A DNA stretch of 64,000 nucleotides from Halocafeteria seosinensis (lineage: Eukaryota; Sar; Bigyra; Bicosoecida): contig LVLI01000308.1 in NCBI GenBank assembly GCA_001687465.1, forward strand, positions 17,390 to 81,389, given 5' to 3'. The stretch's first letter is position 1, and the number at the start of each line of letters is the position of its first letter. Below are positions 48,901-63,900 of the stretch, piece after piece. Made by a program: the position numbers and the translations under genes. The notes under the pieces were generated by a model. That model did no database searches. It was given only the letters and a program-made list of their open reading frames with translations, and was not told where the DNA came from.

Positions 48901-51900
48901 TTCAGAAGCGCACTATGCCGCAGAGTAATTGATGACGCACCGGCGGCAGAGACTGTACCTGCTGTAAATGTTGAACCACTGTAATGCGGGTAGACGTCCA
49001 GCAGCGCGTTGTCGCGGAGTAATACCGCTTTCAGTGCCAGCGTGGTATCCTTAAACCCGCTTCGTTGAGACAAGACCGCACTAGCGTTGCCACCAAATAA
49101 AGCCACATGATCGTCAGAAATTTGACCCGTCACAAAAATCCAGGTTTTACAGGCATGGAGAGTGAGAGAATCTCTGTGACAGCCATTTTCTACGTGAATA
49201 ACAGATTTTGCCGCGGTGCCTGCATCATATTCCACCGGCAGGATATTTCCGAACACTCCTCGAGGCGAGCTATAGAATACCGTCCCTGTAGCTCCTTGGA
49301 CGCTGCACACTTCGTTCCCCCCTTGGACAGTTACATCTCCCTCAAACATCTCCATGAACTTCGCTTGGATAGAGATTCTACCTCCAGCACCGCCGCCCCC
49401 TTGTAACTCTCCAGTACCACCACCACAGCCTCCACGAGCTTCAAGTGTTCCTTTACCAGATAAGCTGCCAGTGGTAATGGTAAGACTGCCACCACTTCCT
49501 CCGCCACCACCAACACTGCCATTTGCACTTGCTTGACCGCAGATACCATTGACAGATACTTGGCCATCTATTATCGCGGTTCGATTCGAACCATTCATTA
49601 AGATTGCTAACGCCCCACCACCTTTTCCCCCTCGGATGCCGAACTTGTCGGAGCCAGAACCGCCGCTACCGCCACTGACCGGCCATTGATGGTCTCCACA
49701 CGCTTCACCCCCTAACAAACCACCAATACCCCCGTAGCTCCCTCCGGATCCTATTCCACTCGACAAGGGAGACGAACGGGTACAGCCGAGATGTAGAGGG
49801 CTCTCTCTAGAGCCATAGCCACTACCAGTAGAGTCGATTCGGGAGGTGATGTCCACTAGCAGGAAGCGCCGTACGTAAAGACTTACAGGAGACCCTTCAG
49901 CATGGACAACGGACCTATACCGTAGTTGTAGTGAATAAGCAGACACGCTGCTGACACCAGCTTCTACGACTAACCTGGAATCGTATTCAACAGTCAAGCT
50001 TCCTCCAATGGAGAACGTTGCGTTCGTAGTCGCGGAAGCTCGCAGTGCCAAGTCGCTAAACTGTCTGGTTCGAATAAAACCAAGATGGTTGTCTACGGAG
50101 CTAAAGACAGCAGCCTTTCTGCCTGGGGAAACTTCCAACACGTCAGTAACTAGTGGGGAGCCTGGCATGTTAATCCACGTTTCTGTCTTGGCCGACTCAC
50201 AATTTGGCATAGAAACTGAGCCAACGCTACCAACAAATACGAACCGGCTGAAGGTTGGCCGAACCAATGGCAGTGAGGCTAGAGTTTGGACCTGCGCTGA
50301 ACGATCCGTCTCGATAAACACCGTTCCAGCAGCTCCCTGCGGGCAGGTTTGACCTCCTTGCGCTATCACCTCTCCATCGAAATGTTCGACGCTGCTTACA
50401 TACAAAGCAATGCGTCCACCTGAAGCGGACCTCCCTGGGTTACCGACACCTCCATTAGCAGAAATCAAGCCTGAGCCTGAGAGGTCATCTGCCTCAATCA
50501 ACAGGCTACCGCCAGCCCCTGCACCATTCTGGGTGTCGTCAGTGGCATTTGCCCCATTCACTTGGATTAAACCATCGTTACGGAGGCGCAATCTAGAGGT
50601 ATTAAGCCTTGAAATCATTATAGCTATTCCCCCACTTGGAAAGGAACCGTTCGAAGGCTGGGGATTTCCCGGAAGGTTCGGATAATCGTACCTTCCACAC
50701 GGGGAGATAGAGTTCCCAGAGCCGGGTCCGCTGTGACTGCCATCGGTCCCTCCTTGAGGGAGGAAGGAGCAGTTCCCCGGAATCAGTCTAAGTGCGTTTT
50801 GAGTATACGAACTTTCCGAACCAGAACCACTCAAAACGGCGTTTGGACCAATGTATAAATGATTGCTTCTGATAGTAGCCACTGGCTCCACCAACTGGTG
50901 GAAGCTAATTCTACTTGAATCCATCAACGACATCGAAGACACATGTAGATGGTTACAGTGCCATAGCTGCAGTAATGAGCTTTCATGCATTTTGACGGTA
51001 TTGGTTGGCTTGGCAAGCAACGTGGTGCAGCTCCAGCGAACAATAGCCTCGTTTCTCGCACTTATCTTGGAGAACCCGCTCCTTCCGCGACAGCTTTCAA
51101 TTAAAACCACGGCCGAGCCTGAAATAGAAGCATTCACTTCTGACATCTTCGGAGGGGGGTTAACGTAAGTATAGACGGATGATAGGGATGTAGGTATCCT
51201 AAGAGAGCTGTGAATGAGCACTACTCCACGAGTGTTTTCATGACGATCGCCTGAGAACACTGTCCCTGTTGCCCCGGAGGAAGATCCTGAGCCCCCAAGC
51301 ACCTGCAGCGAGTGGAGCCCTATGTGTTCACCATATAGAGCGAGACGACCACCTCCGCCTCCTCCGGCGTTCTTGCTATTACCCCCGTTTACCGAAAGAA
51401 ATCCGTTTCCTGTTATGGTACCGGCTTCGACCCATAGGCTCCCACCTGCCCCTCCCCCAACGTTGCTTGAGATGCCGTTTTCCCCTTCACATTTAATGCT
51501 GCCTTCTACAGTGACTCGGTTGCTGCCAAAGGGAGAAACCTGAATCCGCAATGCAGCTCCTCCACCGCCACCAGCCTCTTCAGTTGACGATGCAGATGGT
51601 TCACCACGCAGGACAGGCCCGTACGACGAACCACAGGCACCCACCGCATGGCCTCCGACACCAGCATGGCTTCCACCAGCTTCTGCAATGAGTTGTGTCT
51701 GGCGAGTGGCACAGCAAGTATACCGGCAAGGAATATTTGCATCTGGCAATCCCACAACGGAGGAGCTATTGTCGACACTAAAGAAATCCTCCACCCTGAG
51801 AATTAGGGGACGCACTGCTTTTCCAAACACCAACTGACTCTCTTCACCTAACAGGATAGCCACGGCAGACATTTTGGTAATGCTCCGTATAGACAAGAGA

Positions 51901-54900
51901 GAGCCTCTAGAAATACGTACGTGCCCTCCAAAGTCTAGAGACATGGGAGCACCGAAAGGAGAGTCGTTGTTAATGTAGACACTGCTGTCTCCATCAACAG
52001 TGAGCTTTCCCAGTTTCAGGCCGGTTGGCTCCCACTGTAAATCGATTACTAGGGTGGCGGTATTCCGGACTACAATCTCGCCAACATCTACCAACTCGGA
52101 AGCATTTCTCCTGAAAGTGCTGCCAACTTGCGCAGGCGGAGTAGCGAACACGAGCTGAGAGTCTTCCGTTTTGTTGTCACGTCCAAGAAAAACAGTGCCG
52201 GTCGTTCCGTTTTCCGAGCCCAATCCTCCCCCAACGTGGAGTTTACCAGCAAAGCGGTTGTCCATAGTGAGAAATGACAACCGCCCACCGCCACCGCCAC
52301 CGCCAGACGTTCCGTTGGAAGACTCAGTAAAAGGAGGACCTCCGTCTCCCCCCTTAGCAGAAAATTGGCCTTCCCCTACTAAAATGTCCATGGCTATAAA
52401 AATGGACCCACCTGAGCCTCCGCCACTTCCTATTGATACCGCTGGTACCCCGTTCGCACCATTGCATTCAATGCGTCCGTTCATTTCCAAGACGCTCACA
52501 CTGGAGGTACCTGCGGTGGACCACAAGGATAGATGACCGCCGCCGGTTCCACCCGGGGAACTTCCGGAGTGGCCTCCCGCTGCGCCAGCCAGCGCTGCCG
52601 AACGGAAGTTTCCACAAGGCACAAGAGAAGACAACCCTCCCACTCCTCCATATGTACCACCTGCACCTTGCGAGGCTGAGCTACAAAGTTGTGAACTATC
52701 GTGCGTGGTATACCCCTGACCATTTGCCAGGATGGCGGCTCCACGGGAAATGACGGAATGCAACTCAATCCAGATACTGGTTTGTACAGGATTTCCACTT
52801 AGGAGCATTAAGGCGTTGTCGAGAACATAGAAATATCTAGCCCAAAGCTGGAACAAGTTTGAAAACGTGGCCCTACTTGTGTCTGCAAGCACAAAACCGC
52901 TGAAATGAAGCGTTCTCCTACTGTTTGGGAGTTCTGCAAGGTCAAATTCGCTACCGTCAGCGAGGATGAGATTGTTAGCCCCTACCAGCTCTCCTTTAAG
53001 TTCCAGCCATGAATTGTACAGGGTGACATTCTCAGGGAAGGTGAGGGTTGCATTCCTCCCGACTTCTATCCTGGCGTCGTTGATACTAGAGGTGGCGCCA
53101 AACCACTTCCGCTGCCATGTAGTTGTAATCCAAAATTCTGAATCAGAAGTGTCAGTAGACACATCAATTACAATTTCTTGGTTTTTCCTTCCAGCATTCT
53201 CGCCAACCACGTTCAGCGCAGTTTGTTGTTTAACTACAAGAGTTGAGTGTCCATCAAATTTAAGCTGAGATACGCTCACTGAAATCGCCTGAGGCATGAT
53301 CTGGCTAAGAGACAAGAAGGAAAAACGAGTCCCACCAAAAACCACAAGTTCTTCAATTAGTGGCAAAAATATACCATCTTCTACGAATGCAACAGTTAAT
53401 GGGACCGCTGCAGAAGCGCTAGACAGCTTGTTGTCTACTGACAGAACCGTGCGTGGTTGGGAACTGCAGTGGAAACATTCGTGGAATATGGTACCTGCAG
53501 CAGCGGGGAGAGGCAGATGCCCTCCTCGAGCCTCTGTATGTATAAGAGAGCTACTGGAATAACGGGAACTTGTAGCAATTCGTCCGCCAGAGCCTGCACC
53601 TCCTCCATCCTCGCTGATTCCCCCATTTGCTCTAAGGTGTCCACTTCCATGAACCCTAGCCGCCTGAATGTAGATACTGCCACCGGCTCCACCACCGCTC
53701 ACGTTACCGTCGATAGCAACGCCAGATAAACCATTAGCCTCAATTGTACCGTCGACTCGGACGTCACCGAGAGTCGAAATTTCCAGGGAATTACCGCCGG
53801 CTCCACCTCTTGCTCCTTCTGTCGAAGCACCAGGAGCACCTTGTGTAGTAGGGTGGGTGAAATTGCCACAGGGTCGTCCCGAAAATGGACCGGCACCAAA
53901 GCCACCGTGACTTCCTCCACTAGCGGAACTCGGCAACACACAGTTTATGTCAATACTTGTCCTCTTGCCTTTACCACTCAGATTAATGTTGCTGTATTCT
54001 TGGATCTCGATTTGTCCTTCTCCATTAAACTGTGCGCCCCCTGTCACTATATTTGTGATGTCCATGGAAGCTCCTCGGAACATGAAGAAACTATGGAAGA
54101 CCATCTTCGTGATTTCATTCAGGTGCGCAGTAGCCCCTTCTAACATCTTAAATGAGCCCAGAACCGCAAATTCCGACTGAGAGACTAGATTTGTAACATC
54201 GTCGGATACAACGTCTACGACAGAGGAACCACCTACAACTGCGTCACCAACCAGGGTAAAGGACTCATTTACGGAAACAGTAAGCACCAACCTGGAGTAA
54301 GTGCCAAGCGTCAATTCAGATATCTCATACTTGGAACGCTCAGGCACAGCCAGACGCGTTGAGAGTCCTAGTAGAACGTCGTTTGGAACGACCGTATCTC
54401 CGTTGCTGATACTGACTCGGACGAAGCCGGTGGTACTGTTGACCCACGTTGTAGTTCCCGATCCACCTAACAGGAAGGGATTGTCTGCTTTACCGCTAGT
54501 CGTTCTCATGCTGCCGGTGAAACCGCAAAGTCGGCTGGCGTAAAATATACGCCCTCCTGCCCCTGCTCCTCCAGCCAGGGTAGAGTTAGTGGAGCTTCCA
54601 CCGTTTCCGCCTGATGCCGATACATTCCCCTCACCGCGAATAATATCAGCAGAGAGCACGATACTTCCCCCGCTGCCGCCTCCCCCAGCAGCTTCACTTG
54701 CCTTACTGTCCATCCCTTCAATTCCATCTGCCCTTATTAGACCATCAACGACCAATGCTGAGTCGTTATTAGAAGCAGAGATTTTCAGAGCAGCTCCTCC
54801 GGAGCCCCCCAACAGTGATTGCGCACTTCCGCCACCAGCCCCTTTGATGAGGCTTCCGTCAAAGTTTCCACACGGCCGTGGACCTCCATTTCCACCAGAG

Positions 54901-57900
54901 CCTCCATACGATCCACCTTTTCCTCCATGAATGGAATGGTTGGATGCCGGCAAAGTAGGTAGGCACGAATCCGCTTCACTTGCGTCATCACTGGAGAAGC
55001 CACCGCCACTTCCTCGAATCACTGACGACGCATCTATGTAAAACTTCTTCTCAAAGCTGATATGACTATATGGTACAGTCGGTTGCGTTACGGATATTTC
55101 ACTCTCTTCGCGTATACTGATATACTCGCCATATAGAGCACTCACATCCTCTAAATCGATTCTTGAAGATTCTGTTAAGTCTATTCTGCCTCCGGGCAAC
55201 CTCACCAATACCTTGGCAAACGTGACGGTAGACTGCTGGCGCAAAATGAGCGAGCCTGTGAAGGTAATGTTCCTTTCCAAGCATACTCTTGCTCTACCCC
55301 GGACCAACAACGAAGCATCAACATAACCTAGCGACATTGCGCCGTTTAATTGGGTACAGACTTCTCCGGAACCATTTCCGGTATTGTTATTGTTATTCAC
55401 AACAATGGCCGAGGGACCGCCGAGACCGTTCCGGAATAGCATGGTCCCAGCACTGGCAGTATAGAGCGAATCACCTCCGTAGGCACTTACGATCCCTTCG
55501 AAACTGGAGTCATCAACAGTCAACACCGCAATACGACCACCACTGCCAGCACTGTATCCGTTCCCACCGTTGGCGCTAATGATGCCACTGCCGTTTAGTA
55601 TTCCTGTCGTGACTACAATACTACCTCCGGCACCACCTCCAGACATCCCAATTCCATCATTTCCGTCACACGTAACAATACCGTTTACTTCGACGTAAGA
55701 GCGTTCACTTCCATTAACACTCAAAACCAGAGAGCCTCCACCAGCGCCTCCTTGCTCTCCATCCGCATCACTTCCTCCACCACCACGCAGCGTCGCCTGA
55801 TCAAAGGTTCCACAAGCTGGAGGCCCACTAAACGAATTGCCACCATAGGACCCTCCGATACCTTCGCCGAATGTATTGGCTGGTAGGCATCCATGCTCAA
55901 CATCCGCTCTTCCTGAAGAGAATCCGCGCCCTTTCCCATCGATAGAGCTATTCTTGCCAATGGACACGAACTCCAAGAACTCGAATGCTACTCGGGGGAT
56001 ATGTCCACGGGATATTGAAACGTAGCCTCCCGACTCTACTGCTAGACACTTGCCAAAAACCGTTTCAATACCACCAAAAACGATTTTGCTCTCATTACCG
56101 ATCGTTATGCATCCAGTGAAAGAGACGCTACCACCACGGCCTTCATCTATAAAGTTTTCTTCGTTATCAATTCGCACCACACTACTACCCTCCATTTGCA
56201 GTTCACCCAGGAATTGGAATTGAGCGCTACCATCTTCAACAGGAGGAAAAGGCACGACACTACTTCCTCGAATAGCTAATGAACCAACATCGTACGTTTT
56301 CTTTGGTACTCCACTAAGCATTGTAACTAAACCATCCCCTACCGGATATCCGGTACTGTCTACGAGTACCATCCTGTTCCGTCCATTGTGATTGAAGTGT
56401 TCTCGAAGGATGGTACCCGGGGCACCAGATGGAGCGCCTGCGCCAGCTCCTACAGCAACTGTGCCATGGAAGCTGTCGTTGATACTGTAAACAGCAATTC
56501 TGCCTCCACCAGCACCACCTCCACTTCCACGTGTCGTTGATCCGATACCTCCGGGACCGCCCTTCGCTGAAAGTTGCCCATTACCAGAGAAGTGAGCGCA
56601 ACGCAGCAGAATGGAGCCACCTGCCCCTCCTCCAGAAGAGGCGAGACTGTCATCTTCACCATTGTTGCCATCAACGTTTATTTCCCCATCAAGTTTCACG
56701 AAGCTGGATTGTCTTGTGGTCTCGATACGTAAGGCATTCCCTCCAGCACCACCATTTTCTTTGCCGTCTTGAATGGACGTGGATCCGCCTACAACACCGC
56801 GCTGATACGGGTGCTCAAAATCTCCACATGATAGTACATTGCTTCGTCCTCCCTGGCCCCCGTGCGTAGCACCAGGTGCTCCTATTTGGAACGTGCCCCC
56901 TGTACTCTGAGGAGCTGCGCAGTTGCCAAGTTGAGCAACACTAGAGATACCACCACCGCGACCAGAAACAGCTGACGTCATATCCACTAAAACAGCCGAC
57001 GACGCAACTAAATGGAGACCATCAGAAAACAAATTTTTCACTCGAGCAAACGAGGATGTAGAAAAGCTTACTCTTTCAACGGTAATCTGACTAATGTCCT
57101 CAACAGACACGTATGAGCTCGTAGCAGATAAACCGCCTTCGATATGCAGACGTGCAATTAAGGAAGGTTTCTCCACCAACTTCAAAACAAGAAAGCGTGA
57201 ATTCCTGACATCGACGTCCCCAAGGAAAGTCAGCCCGCTGCTGTCGCCCACTTCAAATTTCATTTCAACTCCGTTGCTGATATGTAACTTCGCAATGTTA
57301 TACACATGTAGCTTTGGTGACGACAAACGAGTAAACACACTGCGGTCTTCATGAATGTCAAAGTTCGGTTGACGATTGTCAACAAATACTTCCTGTGAGA
57401 AGTTAGTTGGGGCTGTAATAGAGGATGAGGCGTGCACAGTTCTGACTGTCGCTGTCCCTGCCCCCGCAGCTACGTGTTTATGAGTTGACCCACCAACAAT
57501 CACCAACGAAGAGGAAGGAAAATCGCAGCGTCCACATACAAGAAGTACTCTCCCCCCTCCACCAGCACCACCAGAATGAGTCTCGTCTCCCCCGTTTCCC
57601 CCTTCTCCTCCGGACGCGTCAATCATCCCCGAACCCTCCACAGTACGAGAGATCAGAATCACGCTGCCACCGCTTCCACCTCCTGCTCCGATTCCAACTG
57701 TGCTACCACCTGGCTGGCCAGCTACTGAGATGTTTCCATCCACTACGGAATAACCGTCTTCATCTATAACTGTAAACGCAAGCGCATAGCCTCCTCGCCC
57801 TCCCACACTGTGCAATGTACGTTGGCCTCGGCTTCCTGGGTGTATCGGGTCTGCAAAGGATCCACAAGCTGGAGAACCATCGCGGCCACCGTCTCCACCA

Positions 57901-60900
57901 TACCCAGCGCCACTCCCTCCAACTTCGGCTCGACGCCGGGGTACAGGAGAGCATCCATTCGTAAGTGAGATTCCAGTGATGATGGAATCGACTCCCACAG
58001 ACAGAGAGGTAACTAATTCGATATTTAGCTGCGGTGTGCGTCTGCCTTTAACTGTCATCATAGAGGTTCTCTCTAAAGCCAGGCGATCAGCGGAAAAGCT
58101 TGGTACGTCCTTGAGGAACGCATAACTCTCCTTAAGGTAGAATTCTCCAGAGAAGTTGAACGAACACTGGGAAGACTCACTCGAAAGTTTAATGAAGGAC
58201 GCTCCTTCAGTAATGATGCCTCCGAAAACCACAACATCTTCACGCTGAGCGCACGACATAGCTACCTGCGCTCGTCCACGTACAACGGCTACGGAAACAT
58301 TGTATGAGGCCGCTTCTTCGGTGAAGAGAGGAGTAAACCGAGAATCACTGAAACCACCTGTATACACGTCGTTGTTGTCAACGGTGATGCTCCTAACTGA
58401 TTCTGCTGTGTTCTCAACGTATACGGTACCGGCTGCCGCGGGTACAGTCGAATGTCCTCCGTAGGCCGTCAGCGCTCCATGATAATGGTATTCATTAGCG
58501 ACGACAACAATGCGGCCCCCACCACCTGCGTTTGCCCCCAGACCTCCATCTGCGGTGATCGTTCCGTTACCTCTGAAGATTGCGGATCTCAGTTGGATAG
58601 ACCCACCGGATCCACCCCCAGACGCTCGGTTGCCATTGCCCCCGTCACAGTCAATTACGCCATCAACAAGGATTGCTCCTTCATCGTTCTGAACATTAAT
58701 GTGGACAGCCCCACCGCCTGCTCCTCCAGTATAGTTGGCAGCGTCGCTACCGCCATTGCCCCGTATGTTGGCGGTGAATGCTGTGCCACATGTGCTGGGG
58801 CCCTCATGAGATCTTCCTCCGTAGCTCCCTCCGATTCCTTCTCCGTGCACTTCTGAGGGGGTGCAGCCGCCAGCGACGTCAGCCTCATTCGCTGGCATTC
58901 CTTTTCCTTCACCATCAATAACACTCGAAGCATCGATCATGACAAACTGTCCCAACATTAGTTTATTGACGAGCCGGTCAGATGCAACAAGACGGCTTCT
59001 TTCGTGCAAGCTGAGATCCGATCCCCACAGGGAGCTACAGCTATTCAACCGAAGCTCGGACCCTTTTGAAAAGATGATATGTTCTTCAATCCACACGTCA
59101 TTCCACTCACAGTCTAGATTGACGATGCTTCCCTCGTCTGCTATCACTGAGCCAGAGAGTGACACAGTCTGCTGGAACAGTGGCGGTATCACGAGGCGCG
59201 AATAGCCTCGAACCAGCAGCATGTCAACTTCATATCGGGAGATGCTTTCCCCTGTCAGCTTTGTAACCAGGGAATTCGGCTCACTCCGATTCTCATTGTC
59301 GATTATTACAGTACTCCAAGTGTCGTTGAATCCAAGGTCCTCAATAAAGACCGTACCCGGAGAGCCCGCCACATTTGCCGTGCCGCCAAAAGCTTGTATC
59401 CTTCCAGAAAACTCCCTTGTAGACGACACAACTGCTATTCGTCCTCCTCCACCGCCTCCGATATAGGCGTACCCATTCATTACGTTTCCGCCGTTCGCAG
59501 AAACTAGCCCATGACCGTGAAACGCAAATGACCTAAAAAGAATGCTACCCCCCGCTCCACCTCCAGCAGAACCATCCGTGCTCTCTACTCCATTTTGCCC
59601 GTTGACACTCAAAGACCCGTTGATGTCTATTAGCCCGTTTCCGGCCAAAATAGTTATTGAGTTCCCACCTGCTCCACCGGGTGTATCGTTCTTCTTCTGT
59701 GCACCTGGACAGCCGCGGAGACTTGGAGCACTAAACTCTCCGAACGTTGCCTGACCAAACCCTCCTTGTCCTCCGTGGCCTCCACCTTGGAGAGTACCAC
59801 CGTCATCGTTCAAGCTTAGGCATTGACGGTCAGTAGATGACGCTTCCAGGAGACCACCACCATTTCCATCAACCGACGCCTCAGAGTGTACTCGCAATCC
59901 CTCCTTTAGCTCTATAGTTATGCCGGGAGAATGTCGGTTATCCATGCTCAGTGTACCGTTTCCTTCCACTGAGATCCAACCGGAGCTTGTGAGGGACTCG
60001 ATTTCCCTTGTATTTAACTGGCCGGTGGCGAAAATTGATACAGAGCCTTCAAGTTTCAGTGCTGCCGACTCCATCCCATCACGCTTTAAATCGACAAATG
60101 AATGTGAGCCTATTTCCAGTTCTCCGAATAGCTTAGAACTGCTGTAAACATTCCACCGCAGACGGCTAAAATCTGATACCAACAGGTTCCTCACATAGTA
60201 GCTCCTTCTTTCTGGCACGGCTAAGTATGTCGAAGGTATGTAATCTTCACAATGAACATTCCGTATTATAACTCTGTCAACAAAGCGAGCAGCCGAACTA
60301 TTGGCAAAAGCAATTGTTCCGGCAGCTCCATTGTACTTCCCCTCGGACCGGCCTCCATACGCCTCTGCATTGCCATCAAAACTGTTGTTTAGCGAAGCAA
60401 TCATTATCCGGCCACCAGATCCCCCACCACCATGTAAGGACAGTACACTTGTGTTGCTTATGCCACCATTTCCGCCATTAGCGCTGATACGACCCTTGCC
60501 CTCAAACTTCGTAGCCGCCACGAAGACTCCTCCGCCTGAGCCTCCACCTCCGGCAATCAGCTGAGCAGTACTTAACGTGGCGGCATCGTCACCATCCGCA
60601 TTTATGTTGCCGTTTAGAATGAACTCTTCCGTTTGCACTGACACAGCTCCGCCACCGGCTCCGCCTTGAACAGTGGTGCTATTACCGCCGACACCCCCGC
60701 TACCGAGAAGGAAGACGTTATCTACTCCACCGCAGGCATTGTTGCCATCTACTTTACCACCGTCTCCACCGTAGCTTCCACCGCTCCCAGGGATTACAGA
60801 TGAAGAGCAGCCAGCTAAACGATTTGCCTTCCCAAACAGCCCTTTCCCTTTGCAGTCTAGCCACGACGTGCTGTCGATATGCATCAAAGTGTTACCCACA

Positions 60901-63900
60901 ATCCGCGTTCCCATAGCGTGGAACTCATTACTATCAAGGGAAATGCTGCTGATGTTCCAAAGACGAATTGAGGAAAATACGGCCTCGTGAAGGCTCTTGA
61001 GCACAGCTAGGGATGACGACAAAGTCAATCCACCGGTCACATAGATGTTGGCCCGGAATGTGTCACTCTTGCTCTCAAGAGGCAACACAAAAAGATTGCC
61101 TCCATGGTAGCAATTGACTGACCCTTCAAGAAGAGTTGCATTACCAGCCTCTATACGCAAGTTCCCTTTTCGCGAAATCGCCAGGGACTCAATTATATAC
61201 GTTTCCCGGGACTCTCCTGCCAAAGTAGTATATCCACCGTCAATGACAGCGCCTGTGTCCGTGTGGTTATTGTCAACCAGAACGAGACCCTCTGCAGACC
61301 AGTACACGGTACCGGCAGGAGCTGCAGTAGGTGCGTTACCACCGTATGCTGTCGCCTTTCCGTCAAAGTCAGAATCTTCAAGAATGGTGATCATAATCCT
61401 TCCTCCAGACCCTGCGGTACCGTTTCCTCTACCATTGCCCCCGTTCGCCGAGAAAACACCAGAGCCCTGTAGTCCCCTTGCTTGAACAGCAACACTTCCT
61501 CCTGCGCCTCCACCTCCTGGGTCAATGCTGGGTCCGCCGTCGCAACTTATAGCACCGTCATTATAGAGGACACCATGTTCGTTAAGCAGCTGAAGCGCAT
61601 TTCCCCCTGATCCGCCAACGCCAAACAATGAACCACCACCGGGGCCTTTAATAGACGCGGAATCGAATGAGCCACAAGAAGCGGCGCCGTCCCACGCACT
61701 TCCGCCATGACTGCCCCCCGCGTTTCCAAGAGAAGGTAAGCAACCACCTGAGGTGTCTGCAGCTCCAGAAGCAGATCCTGAACCATCTCCGGATACTACC
61801 GATGTCCTCTGAAGAATTATCGAGCTATTGCAGACAATTTTGAGGCCACGAGACTCTTGGTTGGTGAACAAAACCCTGGCGTGATGACTAACCAAGATAT
61901 CCTTCGACACGTAGAAAGACTTGATTTCCATCAACGATACCGTCGATAGGGGATCTTTGATACACAACCCTGAAGTGACAACCACGGATGATGACGCACT
62001 GAACCCATTCCAGAAAAGCAAAGTACCACCGCTTTGGATACTGATATCACCAACTAGCTCAACAGATCTACTTTGGAGGTCTGGTTCCACACGTACCAGA
62101 GCTAGATTTCTTACCGTCAGAACACCTACACCATATGAACTTCTGAGGCTGCCACTCAGTGCTGTAAAGCCTGATGAAGAAATCCCAGCATTATCAACGA
62201 CAACCGCTTGAACAGAATCATTCGCTACAAATGTAACTGTTCCTGCACCACCACTATGAGATCCGTTCCCTCCAGTGGCTACAGCACTGATAGTGGTCGC
62301 TGTACTATTCCTTATAAGTATTCTACCACCTCCCCCGCTGCCTCCATCGACACACGAAAAATTTTTACACATACCACCAACTCCACCGTTGGAAATCACA
62401 TCCCCGTTTCCCTCTAGAAGAGTGGCACGTATATGGATGCTACCACCACTACCTCCACCGCTGGGGTAGCTACCATGACTCAAACCTGGCCCTCCACGTA
62501 CAGTGATGCAGCCGTCGAGTAACAGGTGAGAACAACCGATGTTGATTGCATTTCCACCAAATCCCCCTCTAGCAACAACCGTGGAACCACCTGGGGCACC
62601 TCGGCTTTCTGCAGCATTATATGAGCCGCAAGGACGGTTTCCTCGATTTCCACCTTGGCCACCAAAGCTGCCACCACTCCCGTTTCTACCGCGAAGCACA
62701 CAATCACCCGCAAATCGATCATCCAGTCGGACATCTATCCCACCGCTATCCCCGTCCAAAACACCATACTTCCCTACTCTAACACTTTCCCTAACGTTCA
62801 AAGTAAAACCAGGAGACATCGGATTCTCCAATTTCACTGCGCCACCACTCTCTAACGTTACATCCTCAGCTGCGAGCTCCACGACATCCTGAAGATATAA
62901 GGACCCCTGTCGACCGACGAGAATTTCGTCACCAAAATTGATTCGGCTAAATGGCTCTACACTACGACCCACGATATCGACACGAGAAGCTGGTCCAATA
63001 GAAATACCACCCCACATCTCGACCAAGTCCAAACTCGTAATGTCTACGAATAGACGCGAGTTACCTCTAACATGCGTCTCGTCTATATCGTAGGAAGGCT
63101 CTTCAGGAAATGCTAAACGAGTTGCTGCCCAAGCAGACACCTCCTCGAAGGAAATCCGCTCACCATTATCTATAACTACGACGCGGTTCTTACCGACAGG
63201 GCGGTCAGTTCGAGAGTCGATGTCGTACGACTCACTATAGGACCACAAGATGGTTCCAGGCGCTCCTGTCAAACGAGGAAGTAAACCATCAGGTCCATTT
63301 CCGAGACCACCAAACGCTTCGACTATCCCCACAAACTCCGTACTGGAGTTATGCACAGCCAAGAAAACACGTCCACCACTTCCCCCACCACCACTGTATT
63401 CACTCGTCACAGAATTATTTCCACCATTTCCACCATTAACACTCAATACCCCTTCCCCTTCCAATAAGGGAGCGGTGATACTTATACTTCCACCACTTCC
63501 ACCTCCACCACCTATCAAATCGTCCATACTGTCTGCACCATCCAAACCCCGCATGCTCAACGAACCATCGATGACGACGATACCATCGGAGGACATCACG
63601 GTGATCCACACTGCATTGCCTCCAGCACCTCCATCGCTTGTTCCCGAAGATCCACTATGGCCACCATTCCCCCGAACGAACACATCGTCTACACTCCCGC
63701 ATCCCCGAGATCCTCCGCTACCACCTTGTCCACCGAAACTACCACCACTACCTACTGCTCGTCCCAAAGAGCAACCCTTCTCTCTGTTCGACGTATCCCC
63801 AGAAAACCCGAAACCATCTCCGCTGATCGTCGATGCATCATTGATCCGTACTTGTTGATCTGCAACCAAGTGTGTTCCATTTGGACCATCATTCGATATG

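Noticed and set aside
47000-63900. Plus-strand open frames across gene 2 (for example 52171-52536, 63250-63858)
   Set aside because: These are the same antisense Pro-rich shadows of Gly-rich coding sequence.
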